Source: Asaia bogorensis (GTDB lineage Bacteria; Pseudomonadota; Alphaproteobacteria; Reyranellales; Reyranellaceae). Taken from it: a stretch of DNA of 64,000 nucleotides. The stretch is from contig CAMDCE010000006.1 in the NCBI GenBank assembly GCA_945889625.1, forward strand, positions 60,027-124,026, given 5' to 3'. This document shows positions 61,641 to 64,000 of the stretch, piece by piece. The position numbers were made by a program, and so were the translations under genes. The notes below the pieces were generated by a model. The model searched no databases. It saw only the letters and a list, made by a program, of their open reading frames with translations, and was not told where the DNA came from. Each line of letters starts with the position of its first letter. Positions within the stretch are counted from its first letter, which is position 1.

Positions 61641-63985
61641 CACCGCATCTCCTGCCAGGCAGTCTGCGCGTTGAGGCGCAGGGCGTTGCCGATGACCAGC
61701 AGCGAGGACGAAGACATCGCGATGGCGGCGACTAAAGGGGTTACCTCACCCAGGATGGCGAGGGGCACGGCACTCAGATTGTAGAGCAGCGCAAGAGCGA
61801 GGTTCTGCCGCACAAGGCGTTGAGCGCGTCGTGCCGTGCGCAGCACCCCGACAACGGGCAGCAACGCATCGCCTTGGAACACCGCATCGGCAGCATTCTG
61901 GGTGGCTTCCGCCGCGGTCGAGGGCGAGATCGAGGCATATGCCGACGCAAGCGCCGGCGCATCGTTCAATCCATCGCCGAGCATCAGCACGCGCTTACCC
62001 TCTCGGGTCAACCCGGCCAGCCGTTCTGCCTTGGCCGCGGGAATCACTTCAGCGCGCCATGGCAGCCCACCGACTTCGGTCGCAGCCCGAGCCACGGCGG
62101 CAGGCCGATCGCCCGACAGCAACTCGAGAGCGAAGCCGTCGCGGCGCAAGATAGCGATGGCGGTAACGGCATCGGGACGAAGCCGATCGGCAAAGGCGAA
62201 GCGTTGCGACGTTTGTCCGGGCCGTGCGAGCCAAAGCTCGGAATGGCCGTCGTCGATCGCTTCGGCAATGCCGCAGAAGCGGGCGGAGCCAAGTCGGACC
62301 TCGCCCTGTTGCAGGCCAAGACCGGCGTGCTCGACGATGTCGTCGGCCGGCGCCGCGTCGGGAGCGGCGCGGCGCAGCGCTTGGGCGAGTGGGTGGCGCG
62401 AATTGGCGGCGATGCCGGACGCGAGTTGCAGCGCCTCGACGTCATCGCCGCCTTCGACAAGTTCCGGCCGGCCAAGCGTCAGGGTGCCGGTCTTGTCGAG
62501 AACGATGTGGTTGACCTGGGCCAGGCGTTCGAGGGCGGTGGGGGAAAGCAGCAGCACGCCGGCCCGCAGCAGCCGGGTGCTGGCGACGACCTGGACGACC
62601 GGCACCGCCAGCGCCAGGGCGCATGGGCAGGTGATGATCAGGACAGCAGTGGCAATCACCAGGGCGCGATCCCAAGGCAGGCCGCCCAGCAGCGTCCAGC
62701 CCAGGAAGGTGAGCAGTGCTGTCAGATGCACGACCGGCGCGTAGGCGCGCGCGACGCGTTCGGCCAGCGCCACGAAACGCGAGCGCCCGCGCTCGGCCGC
62801 CTCGACCAGCCGCACGATTTCCGACAGCAGCGTGTGCTCGCCGGCGGCGGTCACGCAGACACGGATCGGTGCGCCGAGATTGACCATGCCGGCGAATACT
62901 CTCGTGCCGGGCTTGGCGGTGATCGGCACGCTCTCGCCGCTAACCAGAGCCGCGTCGAGCGACGACATGCCGTTGCTCACCACACCATCGGCGGCGAGCC
63001 GCTCGCCTGCCGCCGCCAGCAGCGTGTCGCCCACCACGAGTCGGTCGACCCGTCGCGTGGCTGTCGTGCCGTCCTGGTCGAGGACGGTAGCGCTGCGACT
63101 GGACAGCGCCAGAAGGGCCCGCACCGCCTCCCGTGCGCGTCCGCGGGCCCGGCGGTCGAGGTAGCGGCCGATCAGCAGGAAGAAGAGGAGCGTGATCGCT
63201 GAGTCGAAGAAGGCATGCTGCTCGCCGGCCCAAGTTTCGTGCAGGCTGATGACGCAGGCGAGCAGGACACCGATTGAAACAGGCACGTCCATGTTGGTCC
63301 GACCGCCCTTGAGGGCGGCAAGAGCCGAACGAAAGAACGGCTGCCCTGCATAAGCCACAGCGGGCAGTGCGATGACTGCCGACAGCCAGTGGAAGAGCGT
63401 GCGAGTGGCGTCGCCCATCGAGCCGCCATGCCCCGACCAGATCGCCACCGAAAGCAGCATGACATTGGCCGCCGCGAACCCCGCGACCGCTAGGCTGCGC
63501 AGCAGGATGCGCTCCTGGTGATCGTCGTCCGCCGCAGAGGCAAGCCTCTCGTAGGGTACAGGACGAAAGCCGAGGGCTGCCACCAATCCGGCATGGCTGT
63601 TGGCGTCGGCCGTCGTTCCCCGCCAACGCAACGAAAGGCGGCGGGTCGACAGGCTGACGCGGGCGCGGACCATGACCGGGTTGCGGGCCAGCAGGCTCTC
63701 GAGGAGCCAGACGCAGGCTGCACAGTCGAGGCCGTCGACCAGCAGGTCGAGCTCGGCCTCGTCTGTCCCCGCAGTGCGAGCGAAGGGTGCGAAATCCAGG
63801 TCCAGCGGTACCGGCCTATGGGCCCGACTGTCGTCGAGACGGCGATAGAAGGAATCCAGACCGGCAGCGCCGATGATGGCGTGAGCGCTGGCGCAACCGG
63901 CACAGCAGAAGGTCCCATTGTCGCGGCCGCGGAGTGTATCGCCGCAATGCGCACACGTCCGCGTCCCCAGGACGGTGGCGGGCAC
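61640..63985 (-). CDS. ccoI: Cu+-exporting P-type ATPase CcoI (FixI)
   Basis: 781 aa. An N-terminal Cys-rich zinc-ribbon-like segment (CAHCGDTLRGRDNGTFCCAGC) is followed by a heavy-metal domain (GLDCAACVWLLES) and then six to eight helices. TCPCALALAVP holds the CPC copper site, DKTGTLTLGRPE the phosphorylated Asp, and MLGDGLNDAPALASA the hinge. CcoI supplies copper for cbb3 oxidase in microaerobic cells. The GTG at 63985 is the first start visible; the frame is open to the window edge and the true start may lie beyond, perhaps overlapping ccoH. Confidence 0.92.
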   Translation of the reverse strand: MPATVLGTRTCAHCGDTLRGRDNGTFCCAGCASAHAIIGAAGLDSFYRRLDDSRAHRPVPLDLDFAPFARTAGTDEAELDLLVDGLDCAACVWLLESLLARNPVMVRARVSLSTRRLSLRWRGTTADANSHAGLVAALGFRPVPYERLASAADDDHQERILLRSLAVAGFAAANVMLLSVAIWSGHGGSMGDATRTLFHWLSAVIALPAVAYAGQPFFRSALAALKGGRTNMDVPVSIGVLLACVISLHETWAGEQHAFFDSAITLLFFLLIGRYLDRRARGRAREAVRALLALSSRSATVLDQDGTTATRRVDRLVVGDTLLAAAGERLAADGVVSNGMSSLDAALVSGESVPITAKPGTRVFAGMVNLGAPIRVCVTAAGEHTLLSEIVRLVEAAERGRSRFVALAERVARAYAPVVHLTALLTFLGWTLLGGLPWDRALVIATAVLIITCPCALALAVPVVQVVASTRLLRAGVLLLSPTALERLAQVNHIVLDKTGTLTLGRPELVEGGDDVEALQLASGIAANSRHPLAQALRRAAPDAAPADDIVEHAGLGLQQGEVRLGSARFCGIAEAIDDGHSELWLARPGQTSQRFAFADRLRPDAVTAIAILRRDGFALELLSGDRPAAVARAATEVGGLPWRAEVIPAAKAERLAGLTREGKRVLMLGDGLNDAPALASAYASISPSTAAEATQNAADAVFQGDALLPVVGVLRTARRAQRLVRQNLALALLYNLSAVPLAILGEVTPLVAAIAMSSSSLLVIGNALRLNAQTAWQEMR

Positions 63986-64000
63986 GGCAATGAAGGCGGC

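Overview
The window is 64 kb of GC-rich chromosomal DNA from an alphaproteobacterium. An ethylmalonyl-CoA-pathway pair (mcl1-mch), an sdhCDAB operon, a PhaR-type PHA regulator with phaA and phaB, FixI/FixS-type cbb3 oxidase assembly genes with an FNR/FixK box, and many CaiB, TctC, LLM-flavin and GNAT genes all fit a Rhodospirillales/Reyranella-like soil or water bacterium. The genus is a guess. No integrase, transposase, plasmid gene, phage gene or CRISPR array was seen.

Layout. 1-5.6 kb (minus): a thioredoxin-TPR chaperone-like gene, a thioredoxin/DUF255 exported protein, a DUF962 protein and two overlapping CaiB/BaiF CoA-transferases. 5.6-10.9 kb (plus): sulfatase, TctC-type binding protein, asd and a TPR-glycosyltransferase-like protein. 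10.9-13.1 kb (minus): a translationally coupled cassette of a radical SAM protein and two small transferases of the rSAM/selenodomain-associated families. 13.2-15.3 kb: RutE-like reductase, LysE exporter, pdxY. 15.4-20.9 kb (plus): mcl1-mch, then sdhCDAB. 21.0-24.7 kb (plus): a TetR-type operon (MddA-like methyltransferase, TetR, alpha/beta-hydrolase::glycosyltransferase fusion) behind a promoter carrying two palindromic operators. 24.8-27.3 kb: serine hydrolase and crotonase. 27.3-30.5 kb: PHA-related genes (DUF1289, phaR, a coiled-coil partner, a PhaC-like synthase, a membrane LytTR regulator). 30.5-33 kb: a FAD oxidoreductase preceded by 21-bp-spaced repeats, and a GNAT. 33-36.5 kb: phaA, MFS, phaB. 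36.5-41.7 kb: AhpD-like, methyltransferase, ggt, rlmI, P1 peptidase. 41.7-45 kb: a peptide-type ABC importer without ATPases. 45-51 kb: DUF5993/DsbB pair, GST, SnoaL-like, NHL, TauD, CPA2 antiporter. 51-57.5 kb: ABC-F, an AtzG/AtzE-like pair with an amidohydrolase, LLM monooxygenase, GNAT. 57.7-59.9 kb: EamA exporter, DUF4864, lipoprotein. 60.2 kb: tRNA-Arg(ACG), then a gene broken by an internal deletion. 60.7-64 kb: an FNR-boxed gene of unknown function and the ccoI-ccoS-small membrane protein cluster.

Two themes link the genes. The first is acyl-CoA and storage-carbon metabolism: CoA-transferases, mcl1/mch, sdh, crotonase, phaA/phaB, PhaC-like, PhaR. The second is respiratory adaptation to low oxygen: ccoI/ccoS and the FNR-type promoter. 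A ~105-bp nested palindrome occurs four times, and at each copy the TAA at its edge is the stop codon of the gene running into it. Starts, promoters and functions were assigned by eye; no database search was run.
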